Below are positions 1 through 8,761 of a stretch of DNA of 64,000 nt, in pieces. Under the pieces are notes generated by a model. It worked only from the letters and a program-made list of their open reading frames with translations. It had not been told where the DNA came from and ran no database searches. The stretch's first letter is position 1. Every line of letters begins with the position of its first letter. The DNA comes from Pseudomonas svalbardensis (lineage in GTDB: Bacteria > Pseudomonadota > Gammaproteobacteria > Pseudomonadales > Pseudomonadaceae), in assembly GCF_030053115.1 (NCBI RefSeq), contig NZ_CP125619.1, positions 4,289,501-4,353,500 of the forward strand. The letters are read 5' to 3'. Both the position numbers and the translations under genes were made by a program.

Positions 1-559
1 GCGCCTTCTCCAGCGGGCGCAAGGCGCGGCGCACGGTGATGCGTTGCAGCAGCAGAATCAGCAACAACCCCCCCAATCCCAGGCCGAGACCAACCTGTTG
101 CATGCGCAGGAAACTCTCGCGCACCGGCGTGTAATCCTGGGCCACGCTGATGGAAATCGATTGGCCCAAGCGCCGATAGTCCGAACGCAGCACCAGCAAT
201 TGCTGGCCTTCCGGCCCCAATTGCAGATTGCTGTGCAGGCCGGCATGGTCGAGGCGCGGCATGTCCTGATCCCACAGCGAACGGGAGCGCCAATGGCTGT
301 CGGCAAAGTCGATGCGAAAGTAATGCCCGGAAAACGGTCGCTGATAGGCCGGCGACAGGTGCCGCTCATCCAGCTGCAAACCCTGCGGCCCACGAACCAG
401 CGCCACCAGCAGGTTTTCGCTGTCGTTGCGCAGCCCGGCTTCGAGGTAGCGCTGCAAACCCATTTCGAACAGCCACAGGCTGGTCTGCGCCAGCACCAGG
501 CCGACGATCACCATCACGCTGATCAAACCCAGGCTCAAGCGGCGCTGGATCGACCTCAC
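1..559 (-). CDS. Two-component sensor histidine kinase, N-terminal part (runs off window)
   Basis: N-terminal 186 codons of a membrane sensor kinase of the PmrB/QseC type; the HAMP, HisKA and ATPase domains lie beyond base 1. The frame opens with GTG at 559-557, overlapping the TGA of the response regulator (GTGA), which indicates translational coupling. The translation shows a first membrane helix at about residues 8-28, a periplasmic stretch of about 130 residues, and a second helix at about 160-177 (rich in GLGLGG and LLLILLL) followed by [15 protein letters not shown], typical of the entry to a HAMP linker. The ligand is unknown. The two PepSY genes upstream in the same operon suggest an envelope or cation-related stimulus, which is inference. 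Confidence 0.8.
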   Translation of the reverse strand, partial: MRSIQRRLSLGLISVMVIVGLVLAQTSLWLFEMGLQRYLEAGLRNDSENLLVALVRGPQGLQLDERHLSPAYQRPFSGHYFRIDFADSHWRSRSLWDQDMPRLDHAGLHSNLQLGPEGQQLLVLRSDYRRLGQSISISVAQDYTPVRESFLRMQQVGLGLGLGGLLLILLLQRITVRRALRPLEKA

Positions 560-1224
560 TGGGCTTGCCCGCCGAACAGGTAACCCTGGCCGCGACGGGT
601 TTCGATGACGCTGCGCCCGAGTTTGCGCCGCAGGTGGTTGACGTGGACTTCGAGCACGTTGGAATCGCGCTCGGTTTCACCGTCGTAGAGGTGTTCGGCG
701 AGGTGGCTTTTGGAAAGAATCTGCTCGGGGTGCAGCATGAAATAACGCAGCAGGCGGAATTCAGCGGCGGTGAGCTGGATGTCGGCGCCGTCGCGGGTCA
801 CGCATTGGCGGCCTTCGTCCAGGTGCAGTCCGGCAGCCTTGAGCGTCGGCTGGTTGGCATGGCCATGGGAACGGCGCAACAGTGCCTGGACTCGCAAGTG
901 CAGCTCTTCGGGGTGGAAGGGTTTGGTCAGGTAATCGTCGGCGCCGGCCTTGAGACCTTCGATCCGTTCCGCCCAGGAATCACGGGCGGTGAGAATCAGC
1001 ACTGGCGTGGCCAGGCCACCGGCCCGCCATTGCGTCAGCACCTCGAGCCCTGGCAAACCCGGCAGGCCGAGGTCGAGAATGATCAGGTCATAAGGCTCGC
1101 TGCTGCCCTGATACACCGCGTCGCGACCGTCGGCCAGCCAGTCCACGGCGTAACCCTGACGGTTGAGGCCTGCCATCAGTTCGTCGGCCAGCGGCACATG
1201 GTCTTCCACCAGAAGCAAACGCAT
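556..1224 (-). CDS. OmpR/PmrA-family response regulator
   Basis: 222-residue DNA-binding response regulator. The receiver domain (about 1-115) has the acidic pair in LLVEDH, the phosphoacceptor Asp in [10 protein letters not shown] (D51) and the conserved Lys in LTKPF. A winged-helix OmpR-type output domain (about 130-218) ends with the typical RRKLG and RGQGYLF motifs. It starts at the ATG at 1224, three bases after the stop of the PepSY gene upstream, and overlaps the kinase start by four bases. The sequence is closest to the PmrA/QseB branch; which branch cannot be settled by eye. Confidence 0.9.
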   Translation of the reverse strand: MRLLLVEDHVPLADELMAGLNRQGYAVDWLADGRDAVYQGSSEPYDLIILDLGLPGLPGLEVLTQWRAGGLATPVLILTARDSWAERIEGLKAGADDYLTKPFHPEELHLRVQALLRRSHGHANQPTLKAAGLHLDEGRQCVTRDGADIQLTAAEFRLLRYFMLHPEQILSKSHLAEHLYDGETERDSNVLEVHVNHLRRKLGRSVIETRRGQGYLFGGQAQ

Positions 1225-1227
1225 CGA

Positions 1228-1551
1228 TCAATCTTCCTTGTCTTTCAGTAACTGGCCGGTGGTGGCGTCGAGGTCAAGTTCGCGGACCACGCCTTCGGCG
1301 GTCAGCAACTCGACTTCATAAACGTAGACGTCGTGTTTCTCTTCGAGCTCGGCTTCCAGCAGTTTGGCCCCGGGGTAGCGGTCCAGCGCTTGCTGCAACA
1401 GCTGCTCCAGCGGCAGGATCACCCCCTGTTGTCGCAGGCGCAGGGCTTCGTCCTGATCCAGGTCGCGGGCCATGACCACCGAGCAAAAAGCCAGAAGCGC
1501 CAGAGCCATTCGACCTCTCGTGCACCGCTGTGAAAAAGAAAACACCTTCAT
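1228..1551 (-). CDS. PepSY-domain periplasmic protein (second copy)
   Basis: 107-residue exported protein with an N-terminal signal sequence (about 1-25, ending VVMARD) and one PepSY domain: DEALRLRQQG, then YVYEVELL and LDLDATTGQLL. It starts at the ATG at 1551, which overlaps the TAA of the preceding PepSY gene (TAATG). The two proteins share the same layout and look like a tandem duplication. PepSY proteins next to two-component systems in pseudomonads are usually periplasmic accessory proteins of unknown mechanism. A longer frame begins upstream but would run through the preceding gene, so the coupled start is preferred. Confidence 0.85.
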   Translation of the reverse strand: MKVFSFSQRCTRGRMALALLAFCSVVMARDLDQDEALRLRQQGVILPLEQLLQQALDRYPGAKLLEAELEEKHDVYVYEVELLTAEGVVRELDLDATTGQLLKDKED

Positions 1552-1859
1552 TACGTATCCTGATGATCCTTGAGAATCTGCCCGCTGACAGCGTCCAATT
1601 CCAGGTCCCACTCAATGCCCTGAGGGTCGCGCAACTCCACCTGATAGATGTACTTGCCGTACTCTTCTTCCAGCTCGGTTTCGGTGATGGTGGCACCCGG
1701 GTGTTTGGTCAGAGCAGTAGCGTTGAGCTTCTCGAAAGACACAATGGTACCAGCGTCGCGCAGTCTCAGGGCTTCGTCGGGACCGAGGTCGCGAGCGTGG
1801 GCGATGCTGGCGGTCATGCCGATGATGGACGCGGTGAACAGGGCAGTCAGGGTTCTCAT
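1551..1859 (-). CDS. PepSY-domain periplasmic protein (first copy)
   Basis: 102-residue exported protein. It has a signal peptide (about 1-22, ending SIAHA) and a PepSY domain with DEALRLRDAG, YIYQVELRD and LELDAVSGQILKD. It is the first gene of a minus-strand unit PepSY-PepSY-regulator-kinase, with only overlaps or 3-base gaps between members. It is probably a periplasmic modulator of the sensor kinase encoded downstream; this is inferred from position only. Confidence 0.85.
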   Translation of the reverse strand: MRTLTALFTASIIGMTASIAHARDLGPDEALRLRDAGTIVSFEKLNATALTKHPGATITETELEEEYGKYIYQVELRDPQGIEWDLELDAVSGQILKDHQDT

Positions 1860-1980
1860 GGGGTGTCTCCGTATTTTTTTATGTGTTGCCTACGGGAGCC
1901 ACCTTAGCGATCCGAACTTAACTGAAACTGAATTGCCATCATCGAGATGGCAACACGACATCACAGACATACACAAAACC

Positions 1981-2062
1981 TGTGGGAGCGAGCCTGCTCG
2001 CGAAGGGGCGGCACATCCAATATTGATGTGACAGACAGACCGCTTTCGCGAGCAAGCCCGCT
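1981..2062. repeat. REP pair, right arm interrupted
   Basis: A Pseudomonas REP hairpin (GTGGGAGCGAGCC...CTCGCGAAG) faces an inverted copy that starts TTCGCGAGCAAGCCCGCT and then stops. The missing end, GCTCCCACA, reappears at 3305 on the far side of the IS110-type element. The rest of 1860-2274 holds no gene other than the left end of that element. Confidence 0.85.
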
Positions 2063-3304
2063 TGTGTCTTGGGCAGGAATTAGACTGAGGGTGAGAGCGG
2101 TGAGTGGCAAGCTGAATGCCCGGAGTGCTTAAAGCACGTGTGGGAGCCCATGCTGCCATTCACCTCTCCACTCTGGTTATTGAGCCCGAACAGTTGAACG
2201 AGCCTACCTCGAACATTTACAAGCGTGGTGCCCAGCCAGAGTGCTCTCACCTTTGAGTGTAAGAGGATTCAGCTATGTTTTCCTGCGCAGGCATCGACGT
2301 TGCCAAAGATACTCTTGAGGTTCGGATTAACCCGCAAGACGTTGGCGCAAGTTACCTCAATACCGCCAGTGACTTCCTTGCGCTGATTGATTGGTTAAAG
2401 CGCTACCAGGTCAACCGCGTATTGCTGGAAGCCACCGGCGGCTATGAGCGAGAGGCCATGAAAGCGCTTCAGGCCGCGGGCTTCGAAGTCTTGCGGATCA
2501 ACCCTCGTCGCGCCAAGAACTTTGCCAAGGCGATGGGGCAGCGCGCTAAAACCGACCCGATAGATGCGCGACTTCTCGCGCAGTTTGCAGAAGTCATAAA
2601 GTCGCCAAGCAACCGCATCACCAGCCCTGAACAGGACAATTTGCGTGCGCTGGTACAGCAACGTGAAAACTTTGTTCAGCAGCAAAGCGATGATATTCGG
2701 CGCCTCAAAACAGCCTCTGTAGACCGGGTAAAACCCTGTCTGCAGAGGCATATCGACTATTTATGCCAAGCAATAAAGTCGATAGAGAAGTTGATCCGTC
2801 AAAGTGCCCAAGACCTGGACAGTGATAAAATAGCCCGTTTGTGCTCGGTCAAGGGAATAGGGCTCGTGACGGCAGCCAGCTTGATGGCCTATTTGCCTGA
2901 GCTGGGCGAGGTTGGACGGCACGAGATTGCAGCGCTGGCAGGCATAGCCCCCTACAACGATGACAGCGGCAAGCATGAAGGTCCGCGCCATATTAGCGGC
3001 GGCAGGTTTGCTGCGCGTCGCGCGATGTACATGGCGTGCTGGGTGGTGATTCAGCGACAGCCTGAGTTCAAAGCGCGGTATGACGCACTGCGTCGTAAGG
3101 GCAAATGCGCAAAAGTAGCGCTCATCGCCTGTATGCGCGTGCTGCTGATACGACTGAACGCCATGATCCGAGACCGAACTGAGTGGAAACAACCCTTGGC
3201 CTAAAACGGGTCGCGGTGTTCCTGTAGGGCATCGCATGGCGTAAAGCTGTGGGAATTTAGCTGTCTATCAATATGCCTTCAAAATAAAGATCACCAAGAC
3301 AGTT
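2063..3304 (+). mobile_element. IS110-family insertion sequence inside a REP
   Basis: About 1.24 kb carrying a single transposase gene. The boundaries are inferred from the interrupted REP: ...AAGCCCGCT ends at 2062 and GCTCCCACA resumes at 3305, so GCT may be shared or duplicated. No terminal inverted repeats were recognised, as is usual for IS110 elements in the strict sense. Targeting of REP sequences is documented for relatives such as ISPpu9 and ISPpu10 of P. putida. Confidence 0.7.
2275..3204 (+). CDS. IS110-family transposase
   Basis: 309-residue DEDD transposase. The N-terminal RuvC-like domain shows GIDVAKD (first Asp), LLEATGGYE (Glu) and KTDPIDARLL (paired Asp). The C-terminal transposase_20 domain has SVKGIGLVTAASLMAYLPE, then LAGIAPYNDDSG and the GPRHISGGRFAARRAMYMA stretch, which contains the conserved Ser nucleophile region. 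Length and domain order are complete, so the element may be active. A purine-rich stretch (GTAAGAGGATTCAGCT) precedes the ATG at 2275. Confidence 0.92.
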   Translation: MFSCAGIDVAKDTLEVRINPQDVGASYLNTASDFLALIDWLKRYQVNRVLLEATGGYEREAMKALQAAGFEVLRINPRRAKNFAKAMGQRAKTDPIDARLLAQFAEVIKSPSNRITSPEQDNLRALVQQRENFVQQQSDDIRRLKTASVDRVKPCLQRHIDYLCQAIKSIEKLIRQSAQDLDSDKIARLCSVKGIGLVTAASLMAYLPELGEVGRHEIAALAGIAPYNDDSGKHEGPRHISGGRFAARRAMYMACWVVIQRQPEFKARYDALRRKGKCAKVALIACMRVLLIRLNAMIRDRTEWKQPLA

Positions 3305-3345
3305 GCTCCCACATAATCCCCCGCTTGCCTGCATTCGAGACCGGT

Positions 3346-4425
3346 ATGACCGCTATCCACATCAAGTTCCCCTCGCTGACGCTCAAGGCCGGCCCTCGCG
3401 CCTTGGCGCGCATCCGTGAAAACGGTTTGAGCGCCGCCGATGTCGGCACACTGCCGGGTGCTGCCGGTGGTCCCAAGGCGTTGGGGATTCAAGGTCTGGA
3501 CCTGGCGTTGTTCGGTGAATGGCTGCCAGCGGCACCACGGGAGCGCTCGTTGATCGGAGCGTCGGTGGGTTCCTGGCGCTTCGCCAGCGCGTGTCTGCCG
3601 GATGCCGCCGAAGGTATCCGCCGTCTCGGTCACCTCTACACCGAGCAGAACTTCGCCAAGGGCGTGACCATGGCGCAGATCAGCCAGAGCTCCCGGCGCA
3701 TGCTCGATGACCTGCTCGACGGCCGCGATGCCTCGATTCTGGACAACGCTCATTACCGACTGAACATCATGGTGGTCAAAAGCCACGGCCTGCTGGCGGA
3801 CGATCATCGCGGCCGACTGGGGCTGGGCCTGTCATCGGTGATCGCCGACAACCTGCGCGGTCGCGCGCGGCTGTCGCGGCATTTCGAGCGGCTGATCATT
3901 CACGATCCGCGCCTGGCACCGCCGGTCAATGCACTCAACGATTTCCCCTCGCGCTTCGTTGCGCTGAATGCCGGTAACCTGCGCCAGGCCTTGCTCGCGT
4001 CAGGCTCGATCCCGATGGTGATGGAAGGCGTGCGTGATCTGCCGGGTGCCGGTGCCGGGACTTTTCGCGATGGCGGTCTGCTGGACTATCACCTCGACCT
4101 GCCCTACAGCGGCAACGACATCGTGCTCTATCCGCACTTCACCGACCGGGTCATTCCCGGCTGGTTCGACAAGACCCTGCCGTGGCGCCGCGCGTGTCCT
4201 GCGCGTTTGCAGGATGTCCTGTTGCTGGCGCCATCGAAGGATTACCTGGCGCGTCTGCCCTACGGCAAACTCCCGGACCGCAACGACTTCAAACGCTTCA
4301 TGGGCGATGCCCCGAGCCGGCAGAAATACTGGCGCACGACGATGGATGAAAGCCGTCGTATGGGCGATGAGTTCCTCGAACTGGCTGCCAGCGGTCGCCT
4401 CGGGGAGCGCTTGCTGACCCTTTAG
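3346..4425 (+). CDS. Patatin-like phospholipase family protein
   Basis: 359-residue cytosolic protein with patatin features: a Gly-rich oxyanion loop GAAGGPKALG near residue 45, the nucleophile motif LIGASVGSW (G-x-S-x-G in the form GASVG), and the second catalytic element FRDGGLLDYH (Asp of DGG). The natural lipid substrate is unknown. The ATG at 3346 is preferred over an in-frame TTG at 3325, which would place the start against the IS-interrupted REP. The element inserted only about 40 bp upstream, so the native promoter may be separated or replaced. Confidence 0.8.
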   Translation: MTAIHIKFPSLTLKAGPRALARIRENGLSAADVGTLPGAAGGPKALGIQGLDLALFGEWLPAAPRERSLIGASVGSWRFASACLPDAAEGIRRLGHLYTEQNFAKGVTMAQISQSSRRMLDDLLDGRDASILDNAHYRLNIMVVKSHGLLADDHRGRLGLGLSSVIADNLRGRARLSRHFERLIIHDPRLAPPVNALNDFPSRFVALNAGNLRQALLASGSIPMVMEGVRDLPGAGAGTFRDGGLLDYHLDLPYSGNDIVLYPHFTDRVIPGWFDKTLPWRRACPARLQDVLLLAPSKDYLARLPYGKLPDRNDFKRFMGDAPSRQKYWRTTMDESRRMGDEFLELAASGRLGERLLTL

Positions 4426-4519
4426 TCAGTGTTTTCCCGCAACGCCAAACGCAAACTGTTAAACTCGCCGCCTGCCCACATCGCCGCGGCGATCGCCACC
4501 TGACAGAGCTCAAACAACT

Positions 4520-4876
4520 GTGGAAATCTTCAAAGAATTTACCTTCGAATCCGCCCACCGCCTGCCCCACGTACCGGAAGGCCACAAGTGCGGCCGCCTG
4601 CACGGTCACTCGTTCAAAGTGGCGGTCCACCTGAGCGGCGACCTCGATCCGCACACTGGCTGGATCCGCGATTTCTCGGAAATCAAGGCGATCTTCAAGC
4701 CGCTCTATGAGCGCCTGGACCATAACTACCTGAACGACATTCCCGGTCTGGAAAACCCGACCAGTGAAGTCCTGGCCAAATTCATCTGGAAGGAATTGAA
4801 GCCTCTGCTGCCGGAACTCAGCGCGATCCGCATTCACGAGACGTGCACCAGCGGCTGCATCTATCGCGGCGAGTAA
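4520..4876 (+). CDS. queD: 6-carboxy-5,6,7,8-tetrahydropterin synthase
   Basis: 118-residue QueD/PTPS-family enzyme converting 7,8-dihydroneopterin triphosphate to 6-carboxytetrahydropterin in preQ0/queuosine synthesis. Zinc-binding His residues appear in FESAHRLP and LHGHSF, with the catalytic Cys in HKCGRLHGH and the C-terminal [11 protein letters not shown] stretch. The start is GTG at 4520; no better start is available without truncating [14 protein letters not shown] hairpin terminator follows at 4947. An atypical queC occurs 12 kb away in the same window, but nothing suggests the two form one operon. Confidence 0.93.
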   Translation: MEIFKEFTFESAHRLPHVPEGHKCGRLHGHSFKVAVHLSGDLDPHTGWIRDFSEIKAIFKPLYERLDHNYLNDIPGLENPTSEVLAKFIWKELKPLLPELSAIRIHETCTSGCIYRGE

Positions 4877-4946
4877 ACCGATCTAAAGACAACGAAAATC
4901 CCTTGTGGGAGATTCCCACAGAGAACTGCGTTTCGTCAGTGAATAC

Positions 4947-4975
4947 AAAAACAGCCTTCAATGGCTGTTTTTTTA
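4947..4975 (+). terminator. Rho-independent terminator after queD
   Basis: AAAACAGCC, a short loop, then GGCTGTTTTTTT: a compact stem followed by a T-run, 70 bases past the queD stop and before the next gene's ribosome-binding site. Confidence 0.8.
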
Positions 4976-5018
4976 TGCCTATGCTTTTTGGCCCCCCCAC
5001 GCCAAGAGGACACCCCCA

Positions 5019-5849
5019 ATGACGGACTGGCCGCTGCCTCAGACCTATCGCTTCAACGGGCACTCCGTTCGCTACGCCGTACGGGGCGACGGTCCGCCGT
5101 TGGTGTTCGTGCATGGCACGCCCTTCTCTTCTTACGTGTGGCACCGGATTGCGCCGCACTTCATCACCACCCATCGGGTGCATTACTTTGATCTGTTGGG
5201 GTATGGGCTATCGGAGAAAATCGAGGGCGATGTGTCACTGGGTGTGCAGAACGACCTGTTGGCTCACTTGCTCGATCACTGGGGTCTGGAGCGACCAGAC
5301 CTCGTCGCTCACGACTTCGGCGGCGCCACCGCCCTGCGTGCTCACCTGCTGAACGGCAAGGACTACCGCAGCCTGACGCTGATTGATCCAGTGGCGCTGA
5401 CGCCCTGGGGTTCGCCGTTTGTGCAGCACGTGCGTCAGCATGAGGCGGCATTCAGTGGCCTGCCCGATTACATTCAACAAGCAATCGTGCCGACCTATAT
5501 TCGCGGGGCGATCAAGCGCGAAATTCCGGACGACGAACTCGCGCCTTACGTGCAGCCGTGGCTCGGCGATCCGGGGCAAGCGGCGTTCTACCGGCAGATT
5601 GCGCAGATGGACGAGCGTTATACCCGTGAGGCCGAAGGGCTGTACCCGACGATTCGTTGTCCGGTGCAGATTCTGTGGGGGGAAGACGATCAGTGGATTC
5701 CCATTGAACGCGGGCAGGCGTTGCATCAGATGATTCCGGGGTCGCGGTTTCAGGCGATTCCGAATGCCGGGCATCTGGTTCAGGAGGATGCGCCGGAAGC
5801 GATTGTCGCAGCGTTGCTGAAGTTTTTGCCGCAACACAAATCCTCATGA
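5019..5849 (+). CDS. Alpha/beta hydrolase with Asp nucleophile (dehalogenase/epoxide-hydrolase-like)
   Basis: 276-residue alpha/beta-hydrolase. The oxyanion motif is FVHGTP (about 30-35). The nucleophile elbow reads VAHDFGGA, with Asp (D99) where esterases carry Ser; Asp at this place is typical of haloalkane or fluoroacetate dehalogenases and epoxide hydrolases. The later acid region (WGEDDQWIP) and the catalytic His in NAGHLVQED are present. A strong AAGAGGA ribosome-binding site sits before the ATG at 5019; the frame continues upstream but would read through the queD terminator. The substrate cannot be told from sequence. Confidence 0.85.
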   Translation: MTDWPLPQTYRFNGHSVRYAVRGDGPPLVFVHGTPFSSYVWHRIAPHFITTHRVHYFDLLGYGLSEKIEGDVSLGVQNDLLAHLLDHWGLERPDLVAHDFGGATALRAHLLNGKDYRSLTLIDPVALTPWGSPFVQHVRQHEAAFSGLPDYIQQAIVPTYIRGAIKREIPDDELAPYVQPWLGDPGQAAFYRQIAQMDERYTREAEGLYPTIRCPVQILWGEDDQWIPIERGQALHQMIPGSRFQAIPNAGHLVQEDAPEAIVAALLKFLPQHKSS

Positions 5850-5864
5850 CGAAACCAAATCCAC

Positions 5865-5969
5865 TGTGGGAGCGAGCTTGCTCGCGATGACTGAGTCACA
5901 TCCGACATTGATGTCGACTGACCCACCGCTATCGTCGGAACGCCGCCCGGAGCCGGCTCGCTCCCACAT
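5865..5969. repeat. REP pair (BIME-like)
   Basis: A GTGGGAGCGAGCTTGCTCGCGA unit and an inverted, partly different unit (GGAACGCCGCCCGGAG...CTCGCTCCCACA) lie between the hydrolase gene and codB. Potential transcript-end hairpins. Confidence 0.85.
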
Positions 5970-6115
5970 GGGTTCTGTGTTCCTTCAGGTGCACCTCTTT
6001 CGTGCCCCTCCCCGGGCCAAATCTCCGTGCTCGGCTATAAATAACTACACCACCCCACGCTTGGCACGACCACTGCAACACGCTCCCGCGTCACTCATTC
6101 AGCAAGGAACGCCCC

Positions 6116-7387
6116 ATGACGCAGAACGATCCCGGTAACGATTACCCCCTCAGCGAAGTCCCGATGCATGCCCGCAAAGGCCTGGCCTCAACGGCCATGG
6201 TGCTGCTGGGTTTCACCTTTTTTACCGCGACCATGTTTGCCGGCGGCAAGCTCGGTGTGGCGTTCAGTTTCGGCGAGATGATGGCGGTGACTATCGTCGG
6301 CAATCTGCTGCTGGGGATCTACGCCGCAGGCCTTGGCTACATCGCCTTCAAGAGCGGACTCAACTCGGTATTGATGGGACGCTTTTGCTTCGGTGAAGTG
6401 GGCAGCAAGCTCAGCGACCTGATCCTCGGTTTTACCCAGATCGGCTGGTACGCCTGGGGCACGGCCACTGCCGCCGTGGTGCTGGGCAAGTATTTCGAAT
6501 TGAGCGAGGGCACCGTTCTCGGGCTGATGGTGTTGTTCGGCCTGCTGTTTTGCGCGACCGCGTATGTCGGCTATCGCGGCCTGGAGATTCTGTCGTACAT
6601 CGCCGTACCGGCGATGATGTTGCTGCTGATGCTGTCGATGTGGGTGGCCACGGTGAAGGTCGGCGGGCTCGAGGGTTTGCTCGCGGTAGTCCCGACGGGA
6701 ACACTGGACTGGTCGACAGCGATTACCTTGGTGTTCGGCACTTTTGTAAGCGGTGCGACCCAGGCAACCAACTGGACGCGTTTCTCTCGTTCAGCACGCG
6801 TCGCGGTGCTGGCGAGCCTGATCGGTTTCTTCATCGGCAACGGCCTGATGGTGTTGATCGGTGCCTATGGCGCAATCGTCTATCAGCAACCGGATGTGGT
6901 CGAAGTGTTGCTGCTGCAAGGCTTCGCCATGGCGGCAATGGCGATGCTGCTGATCAATATCTGGAGCACCCAGGACAACACCATCTACAACTTCGCCGTC
7001 GCCGGTTGCAACCTGCTGCGCACCGGCCGTCGCAAAACCGTAACCCTGGCGGGCGCGGTGATCGGCACGTTGCTGGCGCTACTGGGCATGTACGACATGC
7101 TGGTGCCCTACCTGATTCTGCTGGGCACTGTGATTCCACCGATTGGCGGCGTGATCATGGCGGACTTCTTCTACCGTTATCGTGGTCAATATCCACGTCT
7201 GGCCGATGCCCGATTGCCGGCGTTCAACTGGTCCGGTTTAGCCGCCTACGCAGTCGGCACCGTTGCTGCGTTCAGTTCACCGTGGGTCGCGCCACTGGTA
7301 GGGATTGCCGCTGCCGCGTTAACGTATGTGCTATTGACCGGCGTGCTGGGTGCCCGTACTGCCAACGCACCATTACAAGATCTATAA
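6116..7387 (+). CDS. codB: Cytosine permease
   Basis: 423-residue NCS1-family transporter with about 12 membrane helices. The N-terminal cytosolic stretch PLSEVPMHARKGLAST and the first helix GFTFFTATMFAGGKLG match CodB. It imports cytosine by proton symport for the deaminase encoded next. The start is ATG at 6116 with AAGGAACG upstream. Thirteen bases separate its stop from the codA ATG, so the two form an operon. A YEPD-type regulatory site was not recognised upstream. Confidence 0.93.
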   Translation: MTQNDPGNDYPLSEVPMHARKGLASTAMVLLGFTFFTATMFAGGKLGVAFSFGEMMAVTIVGNLLLGIYAAGLGYIAFKSGLNSVLMGRFCFGEVGSKLSDLILGFTQIGWYAWGTATAAVVLGKYFELSEGTVLGLMVLFGLLFCATAYVGYRGLEILSYIAVPAMMLLLMLSMWVATVKVGGLEGLLAVVPTGTLDWSTAITLVFGTFVSGATQATNWTRFSRSARVAVLASLIGFFIGNGLMVLIGAYGAIVYQQPDVVEVLLLQGFAMAAMAMLLINIWSTQDNTIYNFAVAGCNLLRTGRRKTVTLAGAVIGTLLALLGMYDMLVPYLILLGTVIPPIGGVIMADFFYRYRGQYPRLADARLPAFNWSGLAAYAVGTVAAFSSPWVAPLVGIAAAALTYVLLTGVLGARTANAPLQDL

Positions 7388-7400
7388 AAGGATTCGCCTG

Positions 7401-8648
7401 ATGCACATCATCAACGCCCGCCTGCGCAACCAAGATGGCCTGCATGAGTTGCACCTGGAAAACGGCCTGATCAGCAACATCGCCCGACAGACCGAAGCGC
7501 CGACCCTGGGCCCCGATGATCTGGACGCCGGCGGCAACCTGGTGGTGCCACCCTTCGTCGAGCCGCACATCCACCTCGACGCCACGCTCACCGCCGGCGA
7601 GCCGCGCTGGAACATGAGCGGCACGCTGTTCGAAGGCATCGAGTGCTGGGGCGAGCGCAAGGTGACGATCACCGAAGAAGACACCAAAACACGCGCCAAG
7701 AAAACCATCCAGACCCTCGCCGCCCACGGCATCCAGCACGTGCGCACCCACGTCGACGTCACCGACCCGCAGCTCACCGCGCTCAAGGCGATGCTCGAAG
7801 TGCGCGAAGAAAGCCGTCACCTGATCGACATGCAGATCGTTGCGTTCCCGCAGGAAGGCATCGAGTCGTACCGCAACGGTCGCGAGCTGATGGAAGAAGC
7901 GATCCGCATGGGGGCCGATGTGGTCGGCGGCATTCCGCATTTCGAGTACACCCGCGATCAAGGCGTGAGTTCAGTGAAATTCCTGATGGACCTGGCCGAG
8001 CGCACCGGTTGCCTGGTGGACGTGCATTGCGATGAAACCGACGACCCGCACTCACGCTTTCTGGAGGTGCTGGCCGAAGAAGCCCGCAGTCGCGACATGG
8101 GCTCGCGGGTGACCGCCAGCCACACCACGGCCATGGGCTCTTACGACAACGCTTACTGCGCCAAACTGTTTCGCTTGCTCGGGCATTCGGGGATCAGTTT
8201 TGTCTCCTGCCCCACCGAAAGCATTCACCTGCAAGGGCGCTTCGACAACTTTCCGAAACGTCGTGGCGTGACCCGTGTCAACGAGCTACTCGAAGCCGGG
8301 ATGAACGTGTGTTTCGGCCAGGATTCGATCGTCGACCCGTGGTATCCGCTGGGCAACGGCAATATCTTGCGGGTGCTCGAAGCCGGCCTGCACATCTGCC
8401 ACATGCTCGGTTACCGCAACCTGCAAAGCGCGCTGGACCTGGTCACCGACAACAGCGCCAAGGCCATGAATTTGGGGGATCGATATGGACTGGAACGCGG
8501 GCGGCCGGCGAATTTGCTGATTCTGTCGGCGGACAGCGATTACGAGGTGATCCGCAGCCAGGGCCTGCCGCTGTATTCGGTGCGCGATGGCAAAGTGTTG
8601 ATGAAGCGGCAGATGCCGGTGGTGGAGTTCTTCGGCGATCAGAGCTGA
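7401..8648 (+). CDS. codA: Cytosine deaminase
   Basis: 415-residue amidohydrolase that deaminates cytosine to uracil. Metal and catalytic residues are visible: EPHIHLD (His-x-His), DVHCDETDD (His and catalytic Glu region), TASHTTAMGSY (His) and FGQDSIVDPW (Asp). The ATG at 7401 follows AAAGGATTCGCCTG, and the length equals that of characterised CodA proteins; an in-frame start at 7350 lies inside codB and is rejected. With codB it makes a complete cytosine salvage module. Confidence 0.95.
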   Translation: MHIINARLRNQDGLHELHLENGLISNIARQTEAPTLGPDDLDAGGNLVVPPFVEPHIHLDATLTAGEPRWNMSGTLFEGIECWGERKVTITEEDTKTRAKKTIQTLAAHGIQHVRTHVDVTDPQLTALKAMLEVREESRHLIDMQIVAFPQEGIESYRNGRELMEEAIRMGADVVGGIPHFEYTRDQGVSSVKFLMDLAERTGCLVDVHCDETDDPHSRFLEVLAEEARSRDMGSRVTASHTTAMGSYDNAYCAKLFRLLGHSGISFVSCPTESIHLQGRFDNFPKRRGVTRVNELLEAGMNVCFGQDSIVDPWYPLGNGNILRVLEAGLHICHMLGYRNLQSALDLVTDNSAKAMNLGDRYGLERGRPANLLILSADSDYEVIRSQGLPLYSVRDGKVLMKRQMPVVEFFGDQS

Positions 8649-8670
8649 GATTTGCGTTGATTGGGCTGAC

Positions 8671-8751
8671 GCCTTCGCGAGCAGGCTCGCTCCCACATTG
8701 GATCTGTGTCGTTCACAAGTTTCCTGAGGGAGCGAGCCTGCTCGCGAAGGC
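8671..8751. repeat. REP pair between convergent genes
   Basis: CTTCGCGAGCAGGCTCGCTCCCACA and an inverted GGGAGCGAGCCTGCTCGCGA unit fill the gap between the 3' ends of codA and the DapF-like gene, a usual REP position at convergent ends. Confidence 0.88.
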
Positions 8752-8761
8752 AATCGAATGA

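Noticed and set aside
44..583. 179-codon plus-strand frame at the window start
   Set aside because: Complement of the sensor kinase, whose minus-strand translation shows two membrane helices and a HAMP entry.
1981..2062. REP arrays considered as CRISPR
   Set aside because: Units are inverted hairpins with variable, non-spacer-like distances and are scattered singly or in pairs between genes.
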